In this document: positions 9,104 to 18,298 of the stretch, one piece after another
How the letters are laid out: each line of letters begins with the position of its first letter
How positions within the stretch are numbered: the stretch's first letter is position 1
Assembly: GCA_026785685.1 (NCBI GenBank)
Contig: JAJAZN010000150.1
Coordinates: 1-35,499, forward strand
Reading direction: 5' to 3'
DNA length: 35,499 nt
Origin: Thermoleophilia bacterium
Lineage (GTDB): Bacteria; Actinomycetota; Thermoleophilia; Gaiellales; Gaiellaceae
Position numbers and translations under genes: made by a program
Notes under the pieces: model-generated
Told to the model about the DNA's origin: nothing
Databases searched by the model: none
The model's input: the letters and a program-made list of their open reading frames with translations, nothing else

Positions 9104-10812
9104 GCACCCCGTACGATCTCCCGTCCGATCCTGCCAAGCGCCATAGCGCAGCATTGACCGACGGCCCCGACCGGGCCGGAGCTCGCGCGATGCTGAAGGC
9201 TACCGGCTTCACCGATGAGGATCTCGCAAAGCCGATCATTGGCGTCGGGACGACCTGGATCGAGACGATGCCCTGCAACCTGAACCAGCGCGATCTCGCG
9301 GTGCACGTGAAACGCGGGATCCGCGATGAGGGTGGCACGCCGATGGAGTTCAACACGATCGCGGTTTCGGACGGAGTCGCGATGGGGACGTCTGGCATGC
9401 GGGCTTCGCTCATCTCGCGGGAGGTGATCGCCGACTCGATCGAGCTCGTCTGTCGCGGCCATCTGTTCGACGGCCTCGTCCAACTCGTCGCCTGCGACAA
9501 GACGAACCCCGGCGCGGCGATGGCGGTCGGCCGCCTGGACATCCCTGCGGTGATCTCGTACTCCGGCTCGATTGCTCCGGGCATCTACCGCCAGCGCGAG
9601 GTGTCGATCGGCGACGTCTACGAGGGAATCGGCGCCTATGCCGCCGGGAAGATCACGGCAGCCGACCTGCACGAGCTCGAGTCCGCTGCGTGTCCCGGGG
9701 CGGGAGCCTGCGGCGGCCAGTTCACGGCCAACACGATGTCGACGATCCTCGACTTCCTCGGCCTCTCGCCGTTCGGGACGAATGGGATACCGGCGATGCA
9801 TCGGACGAAGGAGGAGGCCGCGTACGAGGCGGGCCGGCTCGTGGTACAGCTCGTTCGTGACAACGTCACGCCCCGCTCGCTCGTGACGAAGGAGTCGTTC
9901 GAGAACGCCGTCGCGTCGGTGGCGGCAACGGGGGGCTCGACGAACGCGGCGTTGCACGTCGTCGCGATCGCGCGCGACTTCGGCGTCGACTTCACGCTCG
10001 ACGACTTCGAGCGCATCTCTGCAAGGACGCCGATCGTCGCGGACATGAAGCCGTGGGGGCGCTGGCACGCGAGCGACATGTTCAATGCGGGCGGTGTTGC
10101 GCTCGTCGCGCGCGAGTTGAAGAAGGCTGGACTACTGAACGACGGCGCACTGACGGTGGACGGCCGCACGCTGGGCGAGATCGCCGACTCGGCGGTCGAG
10201 AAGGAGGGGCAGACGGTGGTCGTCCCGATCGAGACGCCGCTCAAGGCCCGCGGGGGTGTTGCGGTGCTCTACGGCAACCTCGCGCCCGAGGGGTGCGCGG
10301 TGAAGCTCGCGGGGCACGACCGCACGCTGCACCGCGGCCCGGCGCGCGTCTTCGACTCCGAGGAGGACACCTTCGCTGCGGTCAAGGCCGGCAAGGTCGT
10401 CGCCGGCGACGTCGTCGTGATCCGCTACGAAGGGCCGCACGGCGGCCCCGGGATGCGCGAGATGCTCCACGTCACCGGCGCGATCGTCGGAGAGGGCCTG
10501 TCGGAGTCGGTGGCGCTGATCACAGACGGTCGTTTCTCTGGCGCGACACACGGATTCATGGTCGGCCACGTCACCCCGGAGGCATCGCGTGGTGGCCCGA
10601 TCGCAGCCCTCCGCGAGGGCGACATCGTCGTCATCGACGTCGAGAACCAGGAGCTCAACGTCGAGCTCACCGACGTCGACATCGCCGAGCGGCTCAAGGA
10701 ATGGGTCGAGCCCGAGCCGCGCTACCGCCGCGGGGTGATCGCGAACTACGCAACGCTCGTCGCGTCGGCCTCGCTCGGCGCAGTGATGCTGTCGCAGTAC
10801 GAGACGGAGTAA
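9100..10812 (+). CDS. ilvD: Dihydroxy-acid dehydratase
   Basis: IGVGTTWIETMPCN, CDKTNPGAAMA, CPGAGACGGQFTANTM, GRFSGATHGFMVGHVTPEA. Confidence 0.96.
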   Translation: MSTPYDLPSDPAKRHSAALTDGPDRAGARAMLKATGFTDEDLAKPIIGVGTTWIETMPCNLNQRDLAVHVKRGIRDEGGTPMEFNTIAVSDGVAMGTSGMRASLISREVIADSIELVCRGHLFDGLVQLVACDKTNPGAAMAVGRLDIPAVISYSGSIAPGIYRQREVSIGDVYEGIGAYAAGKITAADLHELESAACPGAGACGGQFTANTMSTILDFLGLSPFGTNGIPAMHRTKEEAAYEAGRLVVQLVRDNVTPRSLVTKESFENAVASVAATGGSTNAALHVVAIARDFGVDFTLDDFERISARTPIVADMKPWGRWHASDMFNAGGVALVARELKKAGLLNDGALTVDGRTLGEIADSAVEKEGQTVVVPIETPLKARGGVAVLYGNLAPEGCAVKLAGHDRTLHRGPARVFDSEEDTFAAVKAGKVVAGDVVVIRYEGPHGGPGMREMLHVTGAIVGEGLSESVALITDGRFSGATHGFMVGHVTPEASRGGPIAALREGDIVVIDVENQELNVELTDVDIAERLKEWVEPEPRYRRGVIANYATLVASASLGAVMLSQYETE

Positions 10813-10921
10813 GCGAGGCCGTCGCCATCGGGGGCTGGTACTCCTGCGAGAGATCTATACTTTCCAAATTGAAGTAATGAGGTGGGATGATCCCGTTTCG
10901 ACAGCTCGAGGAGGCAACTAC

Positions 10922-11581
10922 ATGGCATTGCACATTGGAGACGTCGCGCCCGATTTCGACGCCGACACGACGGAGGGGCGCATCAGCTTCCACGATTGGA
11001 TCGGCGATTCGTGGGCGGTGATGTTCTCGCATCCGAAGGATTTCACGCCGATCTGCACGACCGAGCTCGGCTACATGGCGAAGATCAAGCCCGACTTCGA
11101 CAGCCGCGGCGTCAAGATCATCGGGCTCTCGGTTGACCCGCTCGACAAGCACGCGGCGTGGTCGGCCGACATCGAGGAGACGCAGGGCTACGCCCCGAAT
11201 TACCCGATGATCGCCGACGTCGACTTCAACGTCTCGCAGCTCTACGGAATGCTCGGCGCTGACGTCTCAGGCGATCCTGCAGATCGCACTGCGGTCGATA
11301 ACCAGACCGTCCGGAACGTGTTCGTGATCGGATCAGACAAGAAAGTGAAGCTGATTCTCGTGTACCCGATGACGACCGGGCGCAACTTCGACGAGGTGCT
11401 TCGCGTGATCGACTCGCTGCAGCTGACGGCGAGGCACAAGGTCTCGACACCCGTCAACTGGCAGCCCGGCGAGGACGTCGTCATCGCCGGCTCCGTCAGC
11501 GACGACCAGGCACGTGAGCTCTGGCCCGACGGCTGGGAGTCGCCCAAGCCCTACATCCGCATCGTCCAGGATCCGAGCTGA
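10922..11581 (+). CDS. 1-Cys peroxiredoxin (Prx6 family)
   Basis: LHIGDVAPDFDADTTEGRISFHDWIGDSWAVMFSHPKDFTPICTTELG; ATG preceded by GGAGG. Confidence 0.93.
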   Translation: MALHIGDVAPDFDADTTEGRISFHDWIGDSWAVMFSHPKDFTPICTTELGYMAKIKPDFDSRGVKIIGLSVDPLDKHAAWSADIEETQGYAPNYPMIADVDFNVSQLYGMLGADVSGDPADRTAVDNQTVRNVFVIGSDKKVKLILVYPMTTGRNFDEVLRVIDSLQLTARHKVSTPVNWQPGEDVVIAGSVSDDQARELWPDGWESPKPYIRIVQDPS

Positions 11582-11590
11582 TTCTGAAAG

Positions 11591-11621
11591 GGGGCGTCGC
11601 CGCGGTTCGCGGTGGCGCCCC
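11591..11621. terminator. Bidirectional terminator-like hairpin between convergent genes
   Basis: GGGGCGTCGCCGCG-GTT-CGCGGTGGCGCCCC, 14-bp stem (two G-U); sits exactly between peroxiredoxin stop and SDR stop. Confidence 0.65.
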
Positions 11622-12395
11622 TCAGTACGTCTTCGCGAGCAGCCCTCCGTCGACGACGAGTGACGTGCCGCTGACGAACGACGCCTCGTCCGAGGCAAGG
11701 TAGACGACGGCTGCAGCCACCTCGGCGGGATGCGCGATCCGCTTGCCGGGGTAGGCAGACTCCATCTCCTCCCGAGCGGCGACGGCGTCCTCCGTGCCCG
11801 CGAAGTACTCGTCGATCATCGGCGTCTCCATGTCGCCCGGACAGACGCAGTTACAGCGAATCCCGTCGGCCGCGTAATCGATCGCAATCGCCTTGGTGAG
11901 CCCGAGAATGCCCGACTTCATCGCGGTATAGGCGGCGAGGTAGCCGTCGCCGGTGAAGGAAAGGATCGACCCCGTGTTCACGATCGCTCCCGGTCTGCCT
12001 GCGGCACGCATCGCGACCAGCGCATGCTTGCAGCCCCAGAACGTCCCGGTCATGTGCACGGCCATGAGCTGGTTCCACTGCTCGTTCGTCGTCTCGTGCA
12101 GCCGACCTTCGCCGAGGATGCCCGCGTTGTTGACCAGAATGTCGAGACCCCCGAACTCCGCCTGGCAGCGCTCGATCGCGCCGACGATGTCCTCCTCCTG
12201 GGTCACGTCGCCCCGCTGGAAGACGACCTCGCCACCCGCGGCGTTAGCCTCAGCGGCGACCTGCTCGCCGCGCGCCATGTCTCGCGAGAGCGCGATCACG
12301 CGAGCCCCTTCTCGCCCGAACGCGAGAACGATCTCACGGCCGAGCCCCCGCGACGTTCCCGTCACGACTGCTGCCTTTCCCGACAGACGTGCCAC
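11622..12395 (-). CDS. Short-chain dehydrogenase/reductase (SDR), classical
   Basis: VTGTSRGLGREIV, NNAGILGEGR, YTAMKSGILGLTKAIAIDYA; GTG 12395 preceded by AGAGGAGGT; possible in-frame upstream start at 12600. Confidence 0.9.
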   Translation of the reverse strand: MARLSGKAAVVTGTSRGLGREIVLAFGREGARVIALSRDMARGEQVAAEANAAGGEVVFQRGDVTQEEDIVGAIERCQAEFGGLDILVNNAGILGEGRLHETTNEQWNQLMAVHMTGTFWGCKHALVAMRAAGRPGAIVNTGSILSFTGDGYLAAYTAMKSGILGLTKAIAIDYAADGIRCNCVCPGDMETPMIDEYFAGTEDAVAAREEMESAYPGKRIAHPAEVAAAVVYLASDEASFVSGTSLVVDGGLLAKTY

Positions 12396-12727
12396 AGCCG
12401 ACCTCCTCTGGAAACCCGCGACGACAGTGGCGTGACAGTACTCCACGACACGCCCCCGGTCGACCTCGCCTCGAGTCACGTCAGCAACTACGAGTTCCAT
12501 CCCTTCTGGGGTGCGGTCTCGAGCGGGATCTGGCTCGCCTCGTTCCGCCGCCGCAGCCACACCTGCGACGCGCGCTCCGTACTTCGCCGCACCAATCATG
12601 GGCTCCCTCCCCGATGACGCCCCGCAACGCGGCCCGCAAGCTGGGGTTGTCAGAACAGGGCGGCCGGGTTGTAAGCTTGTCCCGTCAGCGAACGCGAGCC
12701 GGAAGCGCTCGCAGCGAGGAGAGAGTG

Positions 12728-13138
12728 ATGAAGACCATCGTTGTCGGATATGACGAGACAGAGCCCTCGAAGAATGCGCTCGCCCGTGCGGCGGATCTCG
12801 CGACTGCATTCGGCTCGACCGTGATCGTTACGAGCGTTGCAACGGTGCTCGCCGGCTCACGCGAGATGGGTGGTGTCGATCCAGTCGACCCACCCGAGTT
12901 GCACGAGGAAGAGCTCGATCATGCAAAGGCGTTTCTCGCGGAGCGCGGCATCGAGGGACAGTTCGAGCTCGCCGTTGGCGACCCGGCAACCGCGATCGTG
13001 GAGCTCGCAGATCGCCATGGAGCCGATCTGATCGTTGTGGGTACACGCCAGCAGAGCCTGCTCTCGAGCATTCTGGGTCTCAGCGTGAGCGGCTCCGTGA
13101 AGCGCAAGGCTCACTGCGACGTGCTCATGGTGCAGTAG
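12728..13138 (+). CDS. Universal stress protein (UspA family)
   Basis: MKTIVVGYDETEPSKNALARAADLA...; ATP-binding GTRQQSLLSSILGLSVSGSVKRKAHCDVLMV. Confidence 0.92.
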   Translation: MKTIVVGYDETEPSKNALARAADLATAFGSTVIVTSVATVLAGSREMGGVDPVDPPELHEEELDHAKAFLAERGIEGQFELAVGDPATAIVELADRHGADLIVVGTRQQSLLSSILGLSVSGSVKRKAHCDVLMVQ

Positions 13139-13163
13139 GGCACATCGGGATATCGGCGCCCTC

Positions 13164-14780
13164 GTGACCGAGCAGGCGACGCGTGTGGTGATCATCGGGG
13201 GCGGCGTCGCCGCCCTTGAGGCAACGCTCGCGCTCCAGGCGCTCGCAGGCCCGCGCGTCGGCATCGAGGTCGTCGCGCCCGAACCGCACTTCTACTACCG
13301 CCCGCTCTCCGTCGCAGCGCCGTTCGCTCCCGGCGAGCTACGACGCTACGACCTCGGCACGCTCCTCGCCCGCGGGCGCGCGCTGCTCACCCTCGGGACG
13401 GTGGCAGGCGTCGACCCTGATCGTTGTCAGGCGCTCACAAAGGACGGGGGAGTGCTCCCGTACGACGCGCTCCTCGTCGCATGCGGGGCAATGTCCGTGC
13501 CTGTGATCGGGGGCGCGCTGACATTCCGCGGCCCGGCCGATATCGACCGCTTCTCGACTCTGCTCCGTGAGGTGGAGTCCGGGGCGGTCAACAGGATCGC
13601 GTTCTCGATCCCGGGTGGCGCCATCTGGAGTCTCCCTCTGTACGAACTCGCGCTCCTCACCGCCTCGTGGCTCGAGAGTCAGGATCGACGCGATGTTTCG
13701 GTCGTGCTCACGACCCCCGAGAGCGAGCCGCTCGAGTTGTTCGGGGCCGAAGCGAGCGCTGCCACGACGCGGCTGCTCGCGGAACGCGGGATCGACGTCT
13801 GGCCACGAGCGCGCGCCCTTGGTTTCCACGAGGGTGAGCTCGCGCTCGCGTCAGGCGAGACGCTGCGCGTCGACCGGGTCGTCGCGATGCCACGACTCAC
13901 CGGGCCGCGTCTCGCAGGGTTGCCGCAGACCCGTAACGGCTTCATCCCGATCGACCGCCATTGCAAGGTCGAAGGCCTCCCGGGCGTCTATGCGGCCGGG
14001 GACATCACGACCTTCCCCGTCAAGCAGGGAGGCATCGCCGCGCAGCAAGCGGACGTCGCCGCCCAGGCGATTGCGCGTGCCGCGGGTGCCGACCTCGAGC
14101 CGCAGCCGTTTCGTCCCGTCCTGCGAGGGATGCTGCTGACCGGATCCGCGCCGCAGTTCATGCGCCACGACCTCTCCCACCCCGAAGGGACACCGACCGT
14201 GAGTCTCAACGAGCTCTGGTGGCCGCCGGCGAAGATCGCCGGACACTACCTCGGCCCACTGATCCTCTCGCTCGACGAGACCGGAGCCGGTGAGGCCGAG
14301 GCCGAAGAACGGCCGGGGGACGTGGTCGTCCTCGTCGAGCTCGATCCCGACGCAACCGCTCCCGCCGACCACTGGGACGATCAGGACGGGCCTGCCCCCG
14401 AAGGAGAGGCCGTCGGCGGCCTGCCAACGGCGCCCCTCCTTCTCGTCGCGCCGGAGGACTCACTCGGTGAAGTCGCGACGCGGATGCGCGAGCTCGACAT
14501 CGGATCGGCGGTCGTCGCGGAGTATGGGAAGACGATCGGAATCATCACCGCCCGCGACCTGCTCGGAGCCTTCGGAAGCCGTGTTCATCCGAGCGAGGCG
14601 CGCGTCCGCTCGTGGATGACGGCGCATCCGATCACCATTCGCGCGGAACAGAGCCGTGCGGTAGCTGCGTCGCTCATGAAGGAGCATGGCATCCATCACC
14701 TGCCGATTCTCGACGAGAGCGGCCACCCGGTCGCCGTCATCGGTCTCCGAGACGTCGCCCCGCCGACCGATCAGCGGTAG
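13164..14780 (+). CDS. NDH-2/SQR-like FAD-dependent oxidoreductase fused to a C-terminal CBS-domain pair
   Basis: N-terminal VVIIGGGVAALEATLAL Rossmann, VYAAGDITTFPVKQGGIAAQQADVAA; C-terminal LGEVATRMRELDIGSAVVAEYGKTIGIITARDLL...MTAHPITIRAEQSRAVAASLMKEHGIHHLPILDESGHPVAVIGLRDV. Confidence 0.85.
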   Translation: MTEQATRVVIIGGGVAALEATLALQALAGPRVGIEVVAPEPHFYYRPLSVAAPFAPGELRRYDLGTLLARGRALLTLGTVAGVDPDRCQALTKDGGVLPYDALLVACGAMSVPVIGGALTFRGPADIDRFSTLLREVESGAVNRIAFSIPGGAIWSLPLYELALLTASWLESQDRRDVSVVLTTPESEPLELFGAEASAATTRLLAERGIDVWPRARALGFHEGELALASGETLRVDRVVAMPRLTGPRLAGLPQTRNGFIPIDRHCKVEGLPGVYAAGDITTFPVKQGGIAAQQADVAAQAIARAAGADLEPQPFRPVLRGMLLTGSAPQFMRHDLSHPEGTPTVSLNELWWPPAKIAGHYLGPLILSLDETGAGEAEAEERPGDVVVLVELDPDATAPADHWDDQDGPAPEGEAVGGLPTAPLLLVAPEDSLGEVATRMRELDIGSAVVAEYGKTIGIITARDLLGAFGSRVHPSEARVRSWMTAHPITIRAEQSRAVAASLMKEHGIHHLPILDESGHPVAVIGLRDVAPPTDQR

Positions 14781-14824
14781 CGTCGCCTCGTCCGCTAGAG
14801 TTTCCCCTGGCGCGGGACCCGTCC

Positions 14825-14924
14825 CGCTCCGCATCAAGAGAGGCTGAGGGACCGGCCCTGTGACGCCTCGGCAACCTGCCCCACACATCGGGTGACGGTG
14901 CCAATCCCGGACGGATGTCGAGCG
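14825..14924 (+). ncRNA. SAM-I-clan (S-box) riboswitch
   Basis: Core ATCAAGAGAGGCTGAGGGACCGGCCCTGTGACGCCTCGGCAACC...GGTGCCAATCC; P1 CGCTCcGCATC/GATGTcGAGCG and P2 GAGGC/GCCTC pair by eye. Confidence 0.88.
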
Positions 14925-14945
14925 ACGACCAGGAGGTTCTCTACC

Positions 14946-16163
14946 ATGCCCGCTGTTTCCCTTTGCTGCCGCATCTGCGCGACCGAGCATCCGCTCGAAG
15001 CGACAGGTACGTGCTCACGCTGTTTCGGCCCACTCGATCCGACCTACGACTGGGACGCGCTCCGCGCCCGGGTCAGCCGCGCCTCGATCGAGGCTGGGCC
15101 CCAGTCGATCTGGCGCTACGCGGACCTGCTCCCGGTTGCTGCTCCGAAGGAGGCACGGCTCGCCCCGGGGATGACACCGCTCGTGCCGGCGGAGCGGCTT
15201 GCCAAGGAGCTCGGCATCGGTGAGCTGTGGCTCAAGCTCGACACCGCGAACCCGACGCACTCGTTCAAGGATCGCGTGGTCGCCGTGGCCGCCCGAAAGG
15301 CGCAGGAGCTCGGGCTCGACACGCTCTCGTGCTCGTCTACCGGCAATCTCGCCGGGGCAGTCGCCGCACGCGCTGCGGCAGAGGGCATGGAGGCGGCGGT
15401 CTTCGTCCCGAGCGACCTCGAGCCGGAGAAGCTCGCTGCGGCCGCCGTCTACGGGCCGCGCATCTATGCCGTTGCCGGTACCTACGACCACTGCTCGCGC
15501 CTCTCGGTCGAGCTGTCGTTCGAGCTGCCGTGGGGGTTTGTCAACGTCAACCTCCGCTCGTACTACGCAGAGGGATCGAAGACTCTCGCCTACGAGATCG
15601 CGGAACAGCTCGGATGGGAGACGCCCGACGCCGTCGCGATCCCAATCGCTTCGGGGGCTCTCTTCCACAAGGTGGGCCAGGGGTTCGGGGAGCTCATCGC
15701 GCTCGGCCTCGTCGACGGCCGCGCTCCGGCTCTCTTCGGAGGTCAGGCGGCCGGCTGCGAACCCGTTGCGACGGCGTTTCGGGAGCGCTCGCGCGTGGTG
15801 CCGGTGCGCCCGTCGAGCATCGCTCGCTCACTCGCAATCGGAAACCCCGCAGACGGCGACTTCGCGGTCACGACCGCCCGCGCTACCGGCGGCGCGATCC
15901 ACACGGTCGCGGAGGACGAGATCGGCTCCAACATGGCCCACCTCGCCGCGACGACGGGAGTCTTTGGCGAGACCGCGACCGGCGTCACGCTCGGCGCGCT
16001 GAAGGCCGCTGTCGCCGCCGGCCAGATCGGGCCGCGCGCACGCGTCGTCCTTCTCGTCACGGGCGACGGGTTGAAGACGCCCGGGCCGGTCTCCGACACC
16101 TACGATCCCATCATGATCGAAGCCGACGCAGACGCGTTTCTCGATAAAGTGTTGATCGCCTAG
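14946..16163 (+). CDS. Threonine-synthase-like PLP enzyme with N-terminal Zn ribbon; candidate MetM-type homocysteine synthase
   Basis: [31 protein letters not shown] ribbon; [32 protein letters not shown]; second ThrC homologue in window and under SAM riboswitch. Confidence 0.85.
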   Translation: MPAVSLCCRICATEHPLEATGTCSRCFGPLDPTYDWDALRARVSRASIEAGPQSIWRYADLLPVAAPKEARLAPGMTPLVPAERLAKELGIGELWLKLDTANPTHSFKDRVVAVAARKAQELGLDTLSCSSTGNLAGAVAARAAAEGMEAAVFVPSDLEPEKLAAAAVYGPRIYAVAGTYDHCSRLSVELSFELPWGFVNVNLRSYYAEGSKTLAYEIAEQLGWETPDAVAIPIASGALFHKVGQGFGELIALGLVDGRAPALFGGQAAGCEPVATAFRERSRVVPVRPSSIARSLAIGNPADGDFAVTTARATGGAIHTVAEDEIGSNMAHLAATTGVFGETATGVTLGALKAAVAAGQIGPRARVVLLVTGDGLKTPGPVSDTYDPIMIEADADAFLDKVLIA

Positions 16164-17578
16164 TGACAGGACGGAGCCTGTTCGAGAAGGTCTGGGACCT
16201 GCACGTCGTTCGCGACGAGCCGGGTGAGCCGACGCTGCTTTACATCGACCTGCACCTCGTCCACGAGGTCACGTCCCCACAGGCGTTCGAGGGCTTGCGC
16301 CTCGCGGGACGAGATGTCCGCCGGCCTGACCTCACGGTGGCAACGATGGATCACAACGTCCCCACCCTGCCTGGCCCGGTGACGGACCCGATGGCGAAGG
16401 CACAGCTCGACGCGCTGCGGGCGAACTGTGAGGCGTTCGGCGTCGAGCTCCACGGCACCGGATCGGGGAGTGAGGGGATCGTCCACGTCATCGGCCCTGA
16501 ACTCGGTCTCACGCAACCCGGGAAGACGATCGTGTGCGGCGACAGCCACACCTCGACGCACGGTGCGTTCGGCGCGCTCGCATTCGGCATCGGCACGTCC
16601 GAGGTCGAGCACGTCCTCGCCACGCAAACGCTCAACCAACAGCGACCGAAGACGATGCTGCTCGAGTTCCAGGGTGATCTTCCACCGGGCCTGACCGCGA
16701 AGGACATGATCCTCGGGGCGATCGGACAGGTGGGGGTCGACGGCGGCGTCGGCTATGTCGTCGAGTACGCGGGGGAGGCGATCCAGGCTCTGTCGATGGA
16801 GCAGCGGATGACGATCTGCAACATGACGATCGAGTGGGGTGCCCGGGCAGGGCTCATTGCTCCGGACGAGACGACGTTCGCGTACCTCGAGGGTCGTCCG
16901 CACGCGCCGCAGGCCGATGATTGGTCGCGGGCCGTCACCGAGTGGAGGCAACTCGCCTCCGACCCGGATGCGACGTACGACACGCACGTTGTCGTGGACG
17001 TGACCGGACTCGCCCCGCAGGTGACGTGGGGAACGAATCCCGGCATGGTCGTCCCGGTGACGAGCGCCGTGCCCGACCCGAATTCGTTCTCGGGCGGCGA
17101 CGACCGGGACGCTGCGGAGCGGGCCATTACGTACATGGGCCTTCGCGCGGGCCAGCCGATCGAGGAGATCGCGGTCGACCGCGTCTTCATCGGCTCGTGC
17201 ACCAACTCGCGCATCGAGGACCTCCGCGCAGCGGCAGAGATCGTTCGTGGCAAGACAATCGACCCCCGCGTGACCGCGCTCGTCGTCCCTGGATCTGCTC
17301 AGGTGCGGCGGCAGGCGGAGAGCGAAGGGCTCGATCAGATCTTTCTCGACGCGGGCTTCGAGTGGCGCCTCGCCGGCTGCTCGATGTGCCTCGGGATGAA
17401 CCCCGACGTGCTGGCGCCGGGTGAGCGCTGCGCGTCGACGTCGAACCGAAACTTCGAGGGGCGGCAAGGGCGCGGCGGCCGCACGCACCTCGTCAGCCCA
17501 CAGATGGCAGCAGCAGCCGCGCTCCACGGGCATTTCGTCGATGTGAGAGCCCTGACGGCCGAGCCGGTGGCGTCGTGA
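16163..17578 (+). CDS. leuC: 3-isopropylmalate dehydratase large subunit
   Basis: [55 protein letters not shown]. Confidence 0.96.
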   Translation: MTGRSLFEKVWDLHVVRDEPGEPTLLYIDLHLVHEVTSPQAFEGLRLAGRDVRRPDLTVATMDHNVPTLPGPVTDPMAKAQLDALRANCEAFGVELHGTGSGSEGIVHVIGPELGLTQPGKTIVCGDSHTSTHGAFGALAFGIGTSEVEHVLATQTLNQQRPKTMLLEFQGDLPPGLTAKDMILGAIGQVGVDGGVGYVVEYAGEAIQALSMEQRMTICNMTIEWGARAGLIAPDETTFAYLEGRPHAPQADDWSRAVTEWRQLASDPDATYDTHVVVDVTGLAPQVTWGTNPGMVVPVTSAVPDPNSFSGGDDRDAAERAITYMGLRAGQPIEEIAVDRVFIGSCTNSRIEDLRAAAEIVRGKTIDPRVTALVVPGSAQVRRQAESEGLDQIFLDAGFEWRLAGCSMCLGMNPDVLAPGERCASTSNRNFEGRQGRGGRTHLVSPQMAAAAALHGHFVDVRALTAEPVAS

Positions 17579-18168
17579 AGGCGTTCTCCGAGGTCAGCGC
17601 CCGCGTCGCGGTGCTCGACCGGCCCGACGTCGACACCGACCAGATCATCCCGAAGCAGTTCCTGAAGCGGATCGAGCGCACAGGCTACGGGCAGTACGCG
17701 TTCTTCGACTGGCGCTTCGACGAGGACGGCAACGAGCGACCGGGCTTCGAGCTCAACCAGCCCCAGTTCGCAGGCGCTCGCATCCTGCTGGCCGGACGCA
17801 ACTTCGGCTGCGGCTCCTCGCGCGAACACGCAGCGTGGGCGCTTCAGGATGCAGGGTTCGACGTCGTCATTGCACCCTCGTTCGGCGACATCTTCCGGTC
17901 GAACGCGGCGAAGGTCGGGATGGTGATCGTCCAGCTGCCCGAGGATCAGGTGAAGGAGTTGATGGAGTCGGTCGACCTCGATCGGGGCTCCGATCTGACC
18001 GTCGACCTCGAGGCACTCACCGTGACGACGCTTGAGGGCAAGGTGTTTCCCTTCGCCTTCGATGCCTCGACGCAGTACCGGCTGCTGAACGGCCTGGACG
18101 ACATCGACCTGACGCTCACCCACGAGACCGAGATTACCGCCTACGAGACCTCGCGGGCGACTCGATGA
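17575..18168 (+). CDS. leuD: 3-isopropylmalate dehydratase small subunit
   Basis: [43 protein letters not shown] overlap with leuC. Confidence 0.95.
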   Translation: MKAFSEVSARVAVLDRPDVDTDQIIPKQFLKRIERTGYGQYAFFDWRFDEDGNERPGFELNQPQFAGARILLAGRNFGCGSSREHAAWALQDAGFDVVIAPSFGDIFRSNAAKVGMVIVQLPEDQVKELMESVDLDRGSDLTVDLEALTVTTLEGKVFPFAFDASTQYRLLNGLDDIDLTLTHETEITAYETSRATR

Positions 18169-18211
18169 GCGCGTCAGCCCTCCACCTTGCACCGCAGCAC
18201 ACGACCAACGC

Positions 18212-18230
18212 TTGTGACGATTTGTCACAA
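18212..18230. promoter_or_regulatory. Operator-like palindrome 1 upstream of leuB
   Basis: TTGTGAC-GATTT-GTCACAA, perfect 7-bp arms. Confidence 0.6.
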
Positions 18231-18264
18231 GACTCGCACAGCCAGCGGCCTCGCAGGTCAATGT

Positions 18265-18283
18265 TTGTGACGATGTGTCACAA
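18265..18283. promoter_or_regulatory. Operator-like palindrome 2 upstream of leuB
   Basis: TTGTGAC-GATGT-GTCACAA, perfect 7-bp arms, one base different from copy 1. Confidence 0.6.
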
Positions 18284-18298
18284 GGATCGGGTGCCGCG

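Noticed and set aside
12644-12675. Sigma-70-like promoter before UspA (TTGTCA-17 bp-TGTAAG)
   Set aside because: The -10 match is only partial; not strong enough to list without TSS data.
13164-14200. Sulfide:quinone oxidoreductase assignment that would complete a sulfur-assimilation cluster
   Set aside because: Overall fold is SQR/NDH-2-like, but the usual catalytic-Cys region reads SIPGGAIWSLPLYELALL with no Cys; cannot support sulfide oxidation.
14892-14945. Upstream GTG start of the ThrC paralog (14892)
   Set aside because: Lies inside the riboswitch; ATG 14946 has a clear AGGAGG and begins right before the Zn ribbon.
14946-16200. MetO-like sulfur-carrier protein beside the ThrC paralog
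   Set aside because: No small ORF ending in Gly-Gly was seen; leuC overlaps directly downstream.
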